From positions 9,283-51,380 of the forward strand of contig NZ_JAEMTF010000024.1 in assembly GCF_016462415.1 (NCBI RefSeq): a DNA stretch of 42,098 bases. The letters are read 5' to 3'. This DNA comes from Williamsia sp. (GTDB lineage: Bacteria > Actinomycetota > Actinomycetes > Mycobacteriales > Mycobacteriaceae). The notes beneath the pieces are model-generated. The model was not told the origin of the DNA and made no database searches. It saw only the letters and a list, made by a program, of their open reading frames with translations. Made by a program: the position numbers and the translations under genes. Positions 17,013 through 23,759 of the stretch are shown piece by piece; position 1 is the stretch's first letter; every line of letters begins with the position of its first letter.

Positions 17013-18652
17013 CGCGAGCCCGGCATCCGGCGACGCAAGGGTGCGGTCACCGCCGCCACGGTCCGACGTACCCCGCCGGCGACACCGTCGGCGTCGCGGA
17101 TCACCAGGTCGGCCGCCAGCGCGCCGCTGATGCCGCTCACCCCGCCGCCGGGATGGGTGGACGCCCCCGCGAGGAACAGGTGGGGGACACCGGGCACCCG
17201 GTGGCCGCCCAGATCCGGGTGTGGTCGGAACATGAACATCTGGTCCAGCGACATCTCGACGTGCATCACGTTGCCGCCGACGAGGCCGAGCTCGTCCTCG
17301 ATCCGATCAGGCGTCTGGGTGTACACGTGCTCGATCTGCTGCCCGAAACCCGGTGCGTGCCGATCCATCTCGGCGACGATGTCGTCGGTGGCCCGATCGG
17401 CGATCTCCGCCCAACTGCGGCCGCCGGAGAGATGCCGGGGATACCACTGGGCCCACAGCGTGACCAGATGACGGTCGGCGGGGGCCAGGGTGGGATCGAT
17501 CGCCGAGTAGCTCATCGCGACCAGTGCCGGCCGGCGCGGCGCCTCGCCTGCCCGCGCGTCGCCGTACGCGGCCGCGAGATGCGCGCGGTCGGACACCAAC
17601 AGTCCGAGGCCGGAGTGGACGCCGTGCGCGGGTAGCCCCTCGGGCAGTCCGGTGTAGGCGGGCAGCGCCGTCGTCGCCACCCGGATCGCGCTTCCGATGC
17701 CCGGTCCGATCTCGATGCGGGACCGCCAGCGACCGACGGTGTCGGCGTCGTACCCGCCCGCCGACAACGCGTCCAGCGTGGTGACGATGTGACACGCGGA
17801 GACGACCGAACGCGCCCGATGGACCGTGCCGTCACCGGTGGTGACCTGCCAGTGATCTCCCGACCAGGTCATCGCCGTGACGGGCTGCTCGAGGGCGAGT
17901 TCGCCGCCGCCGCTGCGCAGTCGGCTGACCAACGCATCGGTGAGCGCGCCGCTGCCGCCGATCGCGCGTCCCGGGCCCAGGGTGTGCATCAGTGCGGCGA
18001 TGCCCACCATCGGGGCCGTGCCCGGTTCGCTCATCGGCGGCCCGGACTGGGCGCCGAACCACGCCAGCGCCGCCTTGAGTCGTTCGGAGTCGAACCAGCT
18101 GTCCAACAGGGCGTCGCCGGAGCGGAGGAACTCCTGGGACAGGTTCATCCCGGCCGCTCGACCCGACACCCCGTCACGCGTCGGCATGCCCCAGAAGGCG
18201 CGGGCGAACGAGCCGGCGGTCGGATGTGAACCGAACATCGTCATCACCGACGCCGACCGCGGGCCCCACACGCCGACGAACCGGCGGTAGGCGTCGGCGT
18301 CGGACGCCCCGCAGGAGGCCTCGATCGACGCGCAGGTGGCGTCGAGGCTGCTGTGGAAGACGATGGCCTCACGACCGTCGGCGGCGGGCGCGAACGCCCA
18401 CGGGTCGCAGTCGATGTAACGCAGTCCGTGGGCGTGCAGATCGAGGTCGTCGATGATCGGCGTGTGTCGGATCATGATGTGGGCCGAGGAGCCGCGGTCG
18501 ACGCGGTACCCGGGGAACCGCTCGACGGTGGACACCGCCCCACCCGGGATCGAATCCCGTTCCAACACCAGGACGTCGCGTCCCGCCCGGACGAGGTACC
18601 CGGCGGCTACGAGACCGTTGTGTCCCGCGCCGATGACGATCGTGTCGCGCAT
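17009..18652 (-). CDS. crtO: Beta-carotene ketolase, CrtO type
   Basis: A 547-residue FAD-dependent enzyme of the phytoene-desaturase superfamily. The N-terminal nucleotide fold reads IVIGAGHNGLVAAGYL, followed by the CrtO-typical GGAVSTVERFPGYRVDRGSS and later WFGAQSGPPMSEPGTAPMVG; the C-terminus has NVMHVEMSLDQMFMFRP and GASTHPGGGVSG. These segments closely match, from memory, CrtO of Rhodococcus erythropolis, which puts 4-keto groups on beta-rings, rather than CrtI. The start ATG 18652 lies 68 bp after the GNAT gene; a long in-frame extension upstream is a shadow of that gene. It overlaps the cruF-like gene by 4 nt. The beta-ring it needs must come from a lycopene cyclase not found in this window. 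Confidence 0.87.
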   Translation of the reverse strand: MRDTIVIGAGHNGLVAAGYLVRAGRDVLVLERDSIPGGAVSTVERFPGYRVDRGSSAHIMIRHTPIIDDLDLHAHGLRYIDCDPWAFAPAADGREAIVFHSSLDATCASIEASCGASDADAYRRFVGVWGPRSASVMTMFGSHPTAGSFARAFWGMPTRDGVSGRAAGMNLSQEFLRSGDALLDSWFDSERLKAALAWFGAQSGPPMSEPGTAPMVGIAALMHTLGPGRAIGGSGALTDALVSRLRSGGGELALEQPVTAMTWSGDHWQVTTGDGTVHRARSVVSACHIVTTLDALSAGGYDADTVGRWRSRIEIGPGIGSAIRVATTALPAYTGLPEGLPAHGVHSGLGLLVSDRAHLAAAYGDARAGEAPRRPALVAMSYSAIDPTLAPADRHLVTLWAQWYPRHLSGGRSWAEIADRATDDIVAEMDRHAPGFGQQIEHVYTQTPDRIEDELGLVGGNVMHVEMSLDQMFMFRPHPDLGGHRVPGVPHLFLAGASTHPGGGVSGISGALAADLVIRDADGVAGGVRRTVAAVTAPLRRRMPGSR

Positions 18653-18720
18653 CGGTCCATTGCTCCTGTCCGCGGCCCCTCGGTGGATGGCCGTGTCGGT
18701 CGCCCTCGTCACCGGGGGCG

Positions 18721-19350
18721 TCAGTTCATGGGCAGGCGACGGCCGAGCACCGCGAACGGGCGCGGGTCGCCGGTGAAACCGAAATGGCGCAGCATGTCCC
18801 CGAAGCCGAGCCGTCGGTACAGACGCCAGGCGCGGTTGTCGTCGCCGGGCACCTCCGGGGTGGACAGCAACACGCTGTCCTCCGGGCGGTCGGCCAGTAG
18901 TCGGGTCAGCATCCGCTGGCCGGTTCCGGTGCCCTGCATCGACGGGTGCACGTGCAATTCCGTGAGCTCGAAATAGTTGCGCGTGATGTCGTCGATCTGT
19001 GTTCGTGTGTACCCGCCCTGACGGAGTCCCGCACGCAGCTGCTGGTTCCACCACTGATCTTCGGCGCCGCGGTAGCCGTAGGCGATGCCGATCAGGGTCT
19101 CGGTGGTCGACCCCGCGAGCGTCGGGGGATCGCCGACGAAGGTGCCCGCCGGGCTCACCGGCGTGGACACGGTGGTCTCCACGGCCCCCACGGCCTGCCA
19201 CCCGGGACGGTTCATGTGGTCCCGCCACAGCGGCGTGCGGTGCGTCTGGGTGCCGCGGGGATAGTTCATCGCCGCGACGTACACGTCGAGCGCAGGCCCC
19301 AGCCAACGATGGACATCGTCGGCCGTGAGGTCCACCAAGCGGACGGACAC
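18721..19350 (-). CDS. GNAT-family N-acetyltransferase (Rv2170-like)
   Basis: A 209-residue acetyltransferase. The acetyl-CoA pyrophosphate-binding motif is visible as VHPSMQGTGTGQRMLTRLL (Q-x-x-G-x-G type), preceded by the YFELTELHV beta strand and followed by NRAWRLYRRLGFGDM, the classic GNAT motif B. The substrate cannot be told from sequence; the M. tuberculosis orthologue Rv2170 has been reported to acetylate isocitrate dehydrogenase and to act on isoniazid. The start is GTG 19350, with a strong purine-rich site (AAGAGGAGG, 19361-19369 on this strand) ten bases upstream. A perfect LexA box sits within its predicted promoter, suggesting DNA-damage induction. It probably heads the crtO cluster, 68 bp upstream of it. 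Confidence 0.85.
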   Translation of the reverse strand: MSVRLVDLTADDVHRWLGPALDVYVAAMNYPRGTQTHRTPLWRDHMNRPGWQAVGAVETTVSTPVSPAGTFVGDPPTLAGSTTETLIGIAYGYRGAEDQWWNQQLRAGLRQGGYTRTQIDDITRNYFELTELHVHPSMQGTGTGQRMLTRLLADRPEDSVLLSTPEVPGDDNRAWRLYRRLGFGDMLRHFGFTGDPRPFAVLGRRLPMN

Positions 19351-19673
19351 GAGTTCATCGCCTCCTCTTGAGACCTGTGCGGGGGATGGCTATATTGAAT
19401 ATGTCGAACGGGTGTTCGAATACTCAACCTCCGCGACGAGTCAATCGTTACCCGACGACCGAGGTCGGCTCGGCGGTGAACGAGGGAAGCGTTTGCCGCC
19501 GGGTCGGTCCGATGTCCACATCGTCGTCGTACACCGGTTGTGTCGGTGGTGCCGAGTAGACCTGCAGACAACGGATCGACACGGACGTGACCGATCTGAC
19601 GCCGCGGATCGGATGCAGAACGGACCCGGCTCGTGTTGGAACAGAGTGAACGCACATCGAAGGGGTGATCGAC
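19351..19673. other. Divergent intergenic region with SOS promoter
   Basis: This 323-bp gap separates the GNAT and HEPN genes. Its left third is AT-richer than its surroundings (19390-19430) and carries two face-to-face promoter-like elements around one LexA box. The remaining 240 bp would be the 5' leader of the HEPN mRNA. It contains short frames on both strands (for example 19448-19675 on minus), none with convincing start signals. I see no tRNA or repeat. Confidence 0.6.
19404..19419. promoter_or_regulatory. LexA (SOS) box inside overlapping divergent promoters
   Basis: TCGAAC-GGGT-GTTCGA is a perfect 6+4+6 palindrome matching the actinobacterial LexA operator. On the minus strand it fills the 18-bp spacer between TTGAGT (19427-19422) and CATATT (19403-19398), pointing at the GNAT gene. 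On the plus strand it lies in the 18-bp spacer of TTGAAT (19395-19400) and AATACT (19419-19424), pointing at the HEPN gene. Binding would block both promoters. Confidence 0.8.
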
Positions 19674-20132
19674 ATGGCTGCACCGCAGCGGACGACGCCG
19701 GATCCACGTGTGGTGACCCGCGCACGTGACCTCCTCGAGAAGGCCGATTCGCTCGCGACCCTGGCTGCAGACGCGCCGGGCCCCGCCGATCAGCTCCGGG
19801 AGCTGTACGTCTCCGCGCTGCGCGCGGCCGGGGCTGCGTTGGCGATCGGCGAGTCCTCGCTCGGGCCTCGTCGCGGGACCGCGAACGCCTGGGCCCGGCT
19901 GCCGCGGGCGATCCCGTCCATGACCACCTGGGCCACCTACTTCGCCGGTCTGTCCCGTCTGCGGGCCGACATCGAGGTCGGCATCGTCCGTGAGGTCGAC
20001 GCGCTGCGGGTGCGCGAGACACGGGCGCGCCTGCAGGATTTCCTGGATGACGTCGAGGCGCAGGTCCTCGCGTACGAACAGGGCCGCCCCGGTCCGACCT
20101 CTCCCGCACACAGCCCGGCACGGTCGGCGTGA
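19674..20132 (+). CDS. SAV_6107-family HEPN-domain protein
   Basis: A 152-residue, mostly helical protein. The middle part (ADQLRELYVSALRAAGAALAIGES, then AWARLPRAIPSMTTWATYFAGLSRLRADIE) fits the SAV_6107 HEPN family of actinobacteria, a group of small alpha-helical proteins related to HEPN toxins and RNases, although most members have no demonstrated activity. I do not see a clean RxxxxH nuclease motif, so ribonuclease function is doubtful. ATG 19674 is chosen with AAGGGG eight bases upstream; GTG 19665 would place the site too close. An upstream promoter overlapping a LexA box could make it part of the SOS response. The next gene is 203 bp downstream. Confidence 0.75.
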   Translation: MAAPQRTTPDPRVVTRARDLLEKADSLATLAADAPGPADQLRELYVSALRAAGAALAIGESSLGPRRGTANAWARLPRAIPSMTTWATYFAGLSRLRADIEVGIVREVDALRVRETRARLQDFLDDVEAQVLAYEQGRPGPTSPAHSPARSA

Positions 20133-20335
20133 GTGCCGCGGGCTCGCCGACGGGTCTCGACGGTCACCCGGTCGAGGTCGTTTCCGAACTCGGGGCGGGT
20201 AATAGTGGTCGAGTTGTCGATCACCTCGTATCATCGAGTCAACGGCCCGTAACGCGGGCCAGGGCTGCCCGGACACATGGTTCCGGACAACCGCTCGAGT
20301 CGTCCGGCCACGGACCTAGTGCTGAAGGAGGGGCG

Positions 20336-20743
20336 GTGCCACTCTCGGAGCACGAGCAGCGAATGCTCGAACAGATCGAGAACGCGCTGTACGCCGAAGA
20401 TCCCAAGTTCGCGTCGAACGTTCGTCGTCGCCGCATGGGCGGATCGACGGCTCGCCGTCGTCTGCAGGCGGCAGTCGTTTTCGTCATCGGCCTGGTCCTC
20501 CTCATCGGAGGTCTGGTCGTCGACATCACCGTCGGCGGGTTCCCGATCCTGAGTCTCGTCGGCTTCCTGGTGATGTTCGCCGCCGGCCTGTTCGCCCTCT
20601 GGGGTGTCGGGTCGTCGTCGGCGCCGGAGTCCGCGGGACCCACGTCGCAGTCCTCGGGTGGGCGACGAGCGCGCGGCGGACCGTCGCGCAAGTTCAGTGA
20701 GCGGATGGAAGAACGTTTCAACCGTCGCTTCGAGCAGGAGTAG
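20336..20743 (+). CDS. DUF3040 membrane protein (Rv2169c-like)
   Basis: A 135-residue protein matching the actinobacterial DUF3040 family. Its N-terminus PLSEHEQRMLEQIENALYAEDPKFA is the diagnostic family start, followed by a basic stretch, two adjacent membrane helices (about residues 42-63 and 67-88) and a hydrophilic, basic C-terminal tail with an RFNRRFEQE end. GTG 20336 is preceded by AAGGAGGGG at suitable spacing; the longer upstream frame has no support. Position just before mraZ matches Rv2169c. Function is unknown; proximity to the dcw cluster suggests an envelope role, but a strong hairpin separates it from mraZ. Confidence 0.88.
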   Translation: MPLSEHEQRMLEQIENALYAEDPKFASNVRRRRMGGSTARRRLQAAVVFVIGLVLLIGGLVVDITVGGFPILSLVGFLVMFAAGLFALWGVGSSSAPESAGPTSQSSGGRRARGGPSRKFSERMEERFNRRFEQE

Positions 20744-20765
20744 CACCGCTCCACACACGCCACCA

Positions 20766-20801
20766 CAGCAGCCGCGCATCGACACAGATGCGCGGCTGCT
20801 G
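20766..20801 (+). terminator. Strong 15-bp hairpin after the DUF3040 gene
   Basis: CAGCAGCCGCGCATC (20766-20780) pairs perfectly with GATGCGCGGCTGCTG (20787-20801) over a 6-nt loop. It starts 22 bases after the stop codon and has no T-tract, consistent with an actinobacterial I-shaped terminator. Confidence 0.8.
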
Positions 20802-21007
20802 TCGTCTACGGCCCGTCCCTGAATTCCCCACTTCTCTCCACCACGTACCCCGCTGGGCCGATCCGTGCCCGGCGGGGCGATGTGGCGTCGCATAACCCCA
20901 GGTGGGGATCGTGTGATGACCTGCGTGCGGACAATTTCCCCCCACGCTGTTTATGCCCCCTGAACTGCTGATATGTGTCGGCTGTAGGTGTGGAACCCGA
21001 TATGGGG

Positions 21008-21038
21008 GTGGAAAGTGGGGGGAAGTGGGGTAGTGTGG
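21008..21038 (+). promoter_or_regulatory. MraZ operator: four GTGG boxes
   Basis: GTGG occurs at 21008, 21015, 21025 and 21035; the last three are exactly 10 bp apart, one helical turn. MraZ proteins bind tandem TGGG/GTGG repeats of this period upstream of their own gene. The cluster ends 55 bp before the mraZ ATG and so probably mediates autoregulation of the dcw operon. Confidence 0.75.
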
Positions 21039-21093
21039 TGCCCGGAGGAAGGGAGTGCCGGACTCGCTCCTCCGCCCGGCAGGAGGTGTCGAC

Positions 21094-21525
21094 ATGTTTC
21101 TCGGCACCTACACGCACAAGTTGGATGACAAGGGACGGCTCACGCTTCCCGCGAAGATCCGAGATCAGTTGGCGGAAGGGATGATGGTGACTCGTGGTCA
21201 GGACCGCTGCCTCGCGATCTACCTCCCCGTCGATTTCACGGGCCTCGCGCAGCGCGCCGCCGCTGCATCCAAGGTCGACGAGAAGGCGCGCATGTTCCAG
21301 CGCGGCTTGGCGTCGAGCACCGAGGAGATGACCCCGGACGCGCAGGGTCGGATCACGTTGTCGGGCAAGCACCGGGAGTATGCCGGGCTGACCAAGAACT
21401 GCGTGGTGATCGGCAACATCGATCACGTGGAGATCTGGGACGCCGACGCCTGGGAGCAGTACGACAACCAGCACGAGGAGAGCTTCTCTCGTGCCGACAA
21501 CCCCGCACTCGGAGCAATCCTGTGA
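21094..21525 (+). CDS. mraZ: Transcriptional regulator MraZ
   Basis: A 143-residue protein with two SpoVT/AbrB-like MraZ half-domains. The first is at the N-terminus ([23 protein letters not shown]) and the second at about residues 75-100 ([26 protein letters not shown]), each with the conserved D-x-x-GR-[IL]-TL[PS] core. MraZ forms rings that bind repeated GTGG-type boxes upstream of itself and modulates the division/cell-wall cluster. ATG 21094 follows AGGAGG at 21081-21086; upstream in-frame codons are not needed. The operator boxes lie directly upstream, and a structured leader separates mraZ from rsmH. Confidence 0.96.
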   Translation: MFLGTYTHKLDDKGRLTLPAKIRDQLAEGMMVTRGQDRCLAIYLPVDFTGLAQRAAAASKVDEKARMFQRGLASSTEEMTPDAQGRITLSGKHREYAGLTKNCVVIGNIDHVEIWDADAWEQYDNQHEESFSRADNPALGAIL

Positions 21526-21594
21526 CGGACGCGGTACCCCCGACCCCAGCCGGTTAGCACGATGTCGGACGGCGAGTCGAGGCCTCTGCCCGAG

Positions 21595-21665
21595 ATGACC
21601 CTGGCGCACTTCCCCAGTGCCAGGTGCATCATGACGACCCTGGCGCACTTCCCCCGCGCCAGGTG
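21595..21665 (+). ncRNA. Tandem hairpin leader of rsmH (candidate mraW RNA motif)
   Basis: Two near-identical units 40 bp apart. Each forms an 8-bp stem CCTGGCGC/GYGCCAGG (21599-21606 with 21616-21623; 21639-21646 with 21656-21663) and a 9-nt loop ACTTCCCC plus A or C. One stem position changes from G-U to G-C between copies, which keeps pairing. Location in the 5' leader of rsmH (mraW) in an actinobacterium matches the published mraW RNA motif; I assign it by position and a partly remembered consensus. Confidence 0.65.
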
Positions 21666-21807
21666 CGTCGCCGGGCAGAGACCCGGACTCACCGCTCGAA
21701 CCCACCGGCCCCGCCGACAGCACGGGCACATCCCGTGCTGCCGGCGACCGGGGTCGGCACCACAGCACCACCGACGGAACATCCCGTCGCAGGCGGAGAG
21801 GCGTTCC

Positions 21808-22797
21808 GTGGCCAGACGATCGGGCGAGCACGGTCACGTGCCCGTGATGGCCGCACGCATGCTCGATCTGATCAGCCCGGCGCTCACCGCGGAGTCCCCG
21901 GACGGCAGCGGCGCGGTCTTCGTCGACGGCACCCTCGGCGCCGGCGGACACAGCGAGCTCGTCCTCTCCACGTTCCCGGGCGTCCACGTCGTCGCGATCG
22001 ACCGCGATCACAACGCCATCGCCTCGGCGTCGGAGCGGTTGTCGCAGTTCTCCGACCGGATCACGTTCGCACGCAACCGATACGACGAGATCGCAGAGGT
22101 GTTGGTCGAGACCGGGCACGACACCTACCAGGCGGGGCTGTTGGACCTGGGGGTGTCCTCGATGCAGCTCGACCAGGCCGAGCGTGGGTTCGCCTACTCC
22201 GTCGACGCGCCGCTCGACATGCGCATGAACGCCGACGATCCCCTCACCGCCGCCGACGTCCTCAACACCTACGGCCATGGCGAACTGGCCAGGGTCCTCT
22301 CCGAGTACGGCGAGGAACGGTTCGCGGGCAAGATCGCGTCCGCCGTGTTGCGTGAACGCGAGGATCGCCCGTTCGACACCAGTGCACGGCTCGTCGAACT
22401 CCTGTACCGCGCCATCCCGGCGGCGACCCGACGCACCGGAGGACACCCGGCCAAGCGCACGTTCCAGGCGTTGCGGATCGAGGTCAACGGCGAGATGGAC
22501 TCGCTGCGACGTGCGGTACCCGCGGCGTTGGACGCACTCGCGGTCGGTGGGCGGCTCGTGGTGATGAGCTACCAGTCGCTCGAGGACCGCATCGTCAAAC
22601 GCGAGTTCACCGAACGCATCTCGTCGAGCTCGCCGCCCGGACTCCCGTTCGACCTACCCGGCACCGCGCCGGAGTTCGCGGCGCTCACACGGGGTGCAGA
22701 GCAGGCCGACGCCGACGAGATCGAGTCCAATCCGCGGTCGGCGCCGGTCCGCCTGCGCGCCGTCGAACGCATCGAGATCAGCAGGGAGAAGCGATGA
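21808..22797 (+). CDS. rsmH: 16S rRNA (cytosine(1402)-N4)-methyltransferase RsmH
   Basis: A 329-residue SAM-dependent methyltransferase acting on C1402 of 16S rRNA. Visible: the N-terminal [13 protein letters not shown] block, the SAM motif [69 protein letters not shown] and [12 protein letters not shown]. All are standard RsmH motifs in order. I start at GTG 21808, with GGAGAGG just upstream, because homologs start a few residues before HVPVM. A longer open frame reaching 21562 runs through the hairpin leader and is not credible as protein. The stop overlaps the ftsL ATG (ATGA), and expression is probably controlled by the leader. Confidence 0.95.
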   Translation: MARRSGEHGHVPVMAARMLDLISPALTAESPDGSGAVFVDGTLGAGGHSELVLSTFPGVHVVAIDRDHNAIASASERLSQFSDRITFARNRYDEIAEVLVETGHDTYQAGLLDLGVSSMQLDQAERGFAYSVDAPLDMRMNADDPLTAADVLNTYGHGELARVLSEYGEERFAGKIASAVLREREDRPFDTSARLVELLYRAIPAATRRTGGHPAKRTFQALRIEVNGEMDSLRRAVPAALDALAVGGRLVVMSYQSLEDRIVKREFTERISSSSPPGLPFDLPGTAPEFAALTRGAEQADADEIESNPRSAPVRLRAVERIEISREKR

Positions 22798-23630
22798 CCG
22801 TCACCGACGGCAGTGTCACGATCGGTGACGAGGGGCCGGTCGACGACCTCGACGAGGCCGCGGCGACGAACCGTCGTCGACGCGCCGACCGAACCGGCGT
22901 CGCCGACCGCCCGCGCGAGAACCGGTCGCCGGCGGCGCAGCGCGCCATCGACCGCAGGCGCAAGCGCGCGACCCAGCGGTCGACCGCGACCATCGCGGGC
23001 CGACGGCGCCACGACGAGAACTTCCTGCAGCGAGTCAGCCGCTCGCCCGGCGACATGGTCCGGCGGGTGCCCTTCGTCGTCCTGGTGATCGGCATCTTTT
23101 CGGTCGGACTCGGATTGACGTTGTGGTTGTCGACGACCGCGGCCCAGGACTCCTACGAGTTGTCCGTCGCCAAGCAGAACAACCAGGATCTCTCTGATCG
23201 TCGAGACGCGCTCAAGAAGGAATTCGAGGCCGGCAACTCTGCACCCGAGATCGCCGAGAAGGCAACGAAACAGGGGATGATCCCCGCCAAGGACGTGGCC
23301 CGCCTGGTCGTCGGTCCGGACGGCCGGAGTCGCGTGGTGGGGGAGATCACCGCGGCGACCGGGTCACCCGCGCCGTCATTGAGCGGGGGGTCGACCGGGA
23401 ACACCGTTGTCCCGCAGCCGGGCTCGACCGCCGGTGACAATTCGGCGCGGAACACCTCGACGCAGACCGCGCCCGGTGCCGACCTCAGCGGTGACGGTAC
23501 CCAGCCCACCGGCCCGATCGCGGCCAATGTGTTGCCACAGGCGTCGGCGCCGGCCGCGGCGTCCGGGTCCACGGCTGTCGCGCCGCAACTCCCCGGTGCG
23601 CAACCCGCGGCGTCACAGCAGGCGCGATGA
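22794..23630 (+). CDS. ftsL: FtsL-like septal protein (Rv2164c-like)
   Basis: A 278-residue bitopic protein in the ftsL slot of the cluster. The cytoplasmic N-terminus (about 1-90) is strongly basic and Arg-rich. One membrane helix follows (about 92-113, [21 protein letters not shown]), then an extracytoplasmic coiled-coil-like segment ([21 protein letters not shown]) as expected for FtsL/DivIC pairing, and the xxMIPAK motif after it. The last 110 residues are low-complexity Ala/Ser/Pro/Gly/Thr, much longer than in E. coli FtsL. It would bridge FtsQ, FtsW and FtsI in the divisome. ATG 22794 overlaps the rsmH stop. Confidence 0.85.
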   Translation: MTVTDGSVTIGDEGPVDDLDEAAATNRRRRADRTGVADRPRENRSPAAQRAIDRRRKRATQRSTATIAGRRRHDENFLQRVSRSPGDMVRRVPFVVLVIGIFSVGLGLTLWLSTTAAQDSYELSVAKQNNQDLSDRRDALKKEFEAGNSAPEIAEKATKQGMIPAKDVARLVVGPDGRSRVVGEITAATGSPAPSLSGGSTGNTVVPQPGSTAGDNSARNTSTQTAPGADLSGDGTQPTGPIAANVLPQASAPAAASGSTAVAPQLPGAQPAASQQAR

Positions 23631-23696
23631 TCTGCCGCGACGCCACGCCGAGCCGGGTGTGCGTCGAAAACGTTTACAGAGTGGACAATTGAGGTC

Positions 23697-23759
23697 ATGA
23701 CGACGAGCACCGACACCCACCGGTCGACCGCCGGCCTGTTCTCGGGACGTACGCGGTGA
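23697..23759 (+). CDS. Possible 20-codon leader ORF overlapping the ftsI start
   Basis: ATG 23697 opens a 20-residue frame (MTTSTDTHRSTAGLFSGRTR) whose TGA at 23757-23759 overlaps the GTG start of ftsI (GTGA). GAGG lies just upstream. The 126-bp ftsL-ftsI gap is unusual in this cluster, where most genes overlap. It could couple ftsI translation or be chance. No homology is recognised. Confidence 0.3.
   Translation: MTTSTDTHRSTAGLFSGRTR

Larger units (their letters stand above)
20744..21093 (+). promoter_or_regulatory. Intergenic region upstream of mraZ
   Basis: This 350-bp gene-free stretch holds the terminator of the DUF3040 gene at its left end and the MraZ operator at its right end. Between them are a minus-orientation GTGG-type element (CCCCACTTCTCTCCA, 20826-20840) and a short inverted repeat CCCCA-GG-TGGGG (20896-20907). 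The mraZ promoter probably lies in the AT-richer part 20948-21000, but I cannot fix its -35 and -10. I see no coding potential. Confidence 0.55.

Noticed and set aside
17009-18652. Second phytoene desaturase (CrtI)
   Set aside because: The sequence shares the FAD fold but its WFGAQSGPPMSEPGTAPMVG and STHPGGGVSG motifs match CrtO ketolases instead.
19448-19675. 75-codon minus-strand ORF between the GNAT and HEPN genes
   Set aside because: Its second half has a plausible composition, but there is no ribosome site or recognised homology, and a promoter on the opposite strand explains the region; left as possible only.
21562-21807. 82-residue N-terminal extension of RsmH
   Set aside because: It is a translation of the tandem hairpin leader; homologs start a few codons before HVPVM and a good ribosome site precedes GTG 21808.
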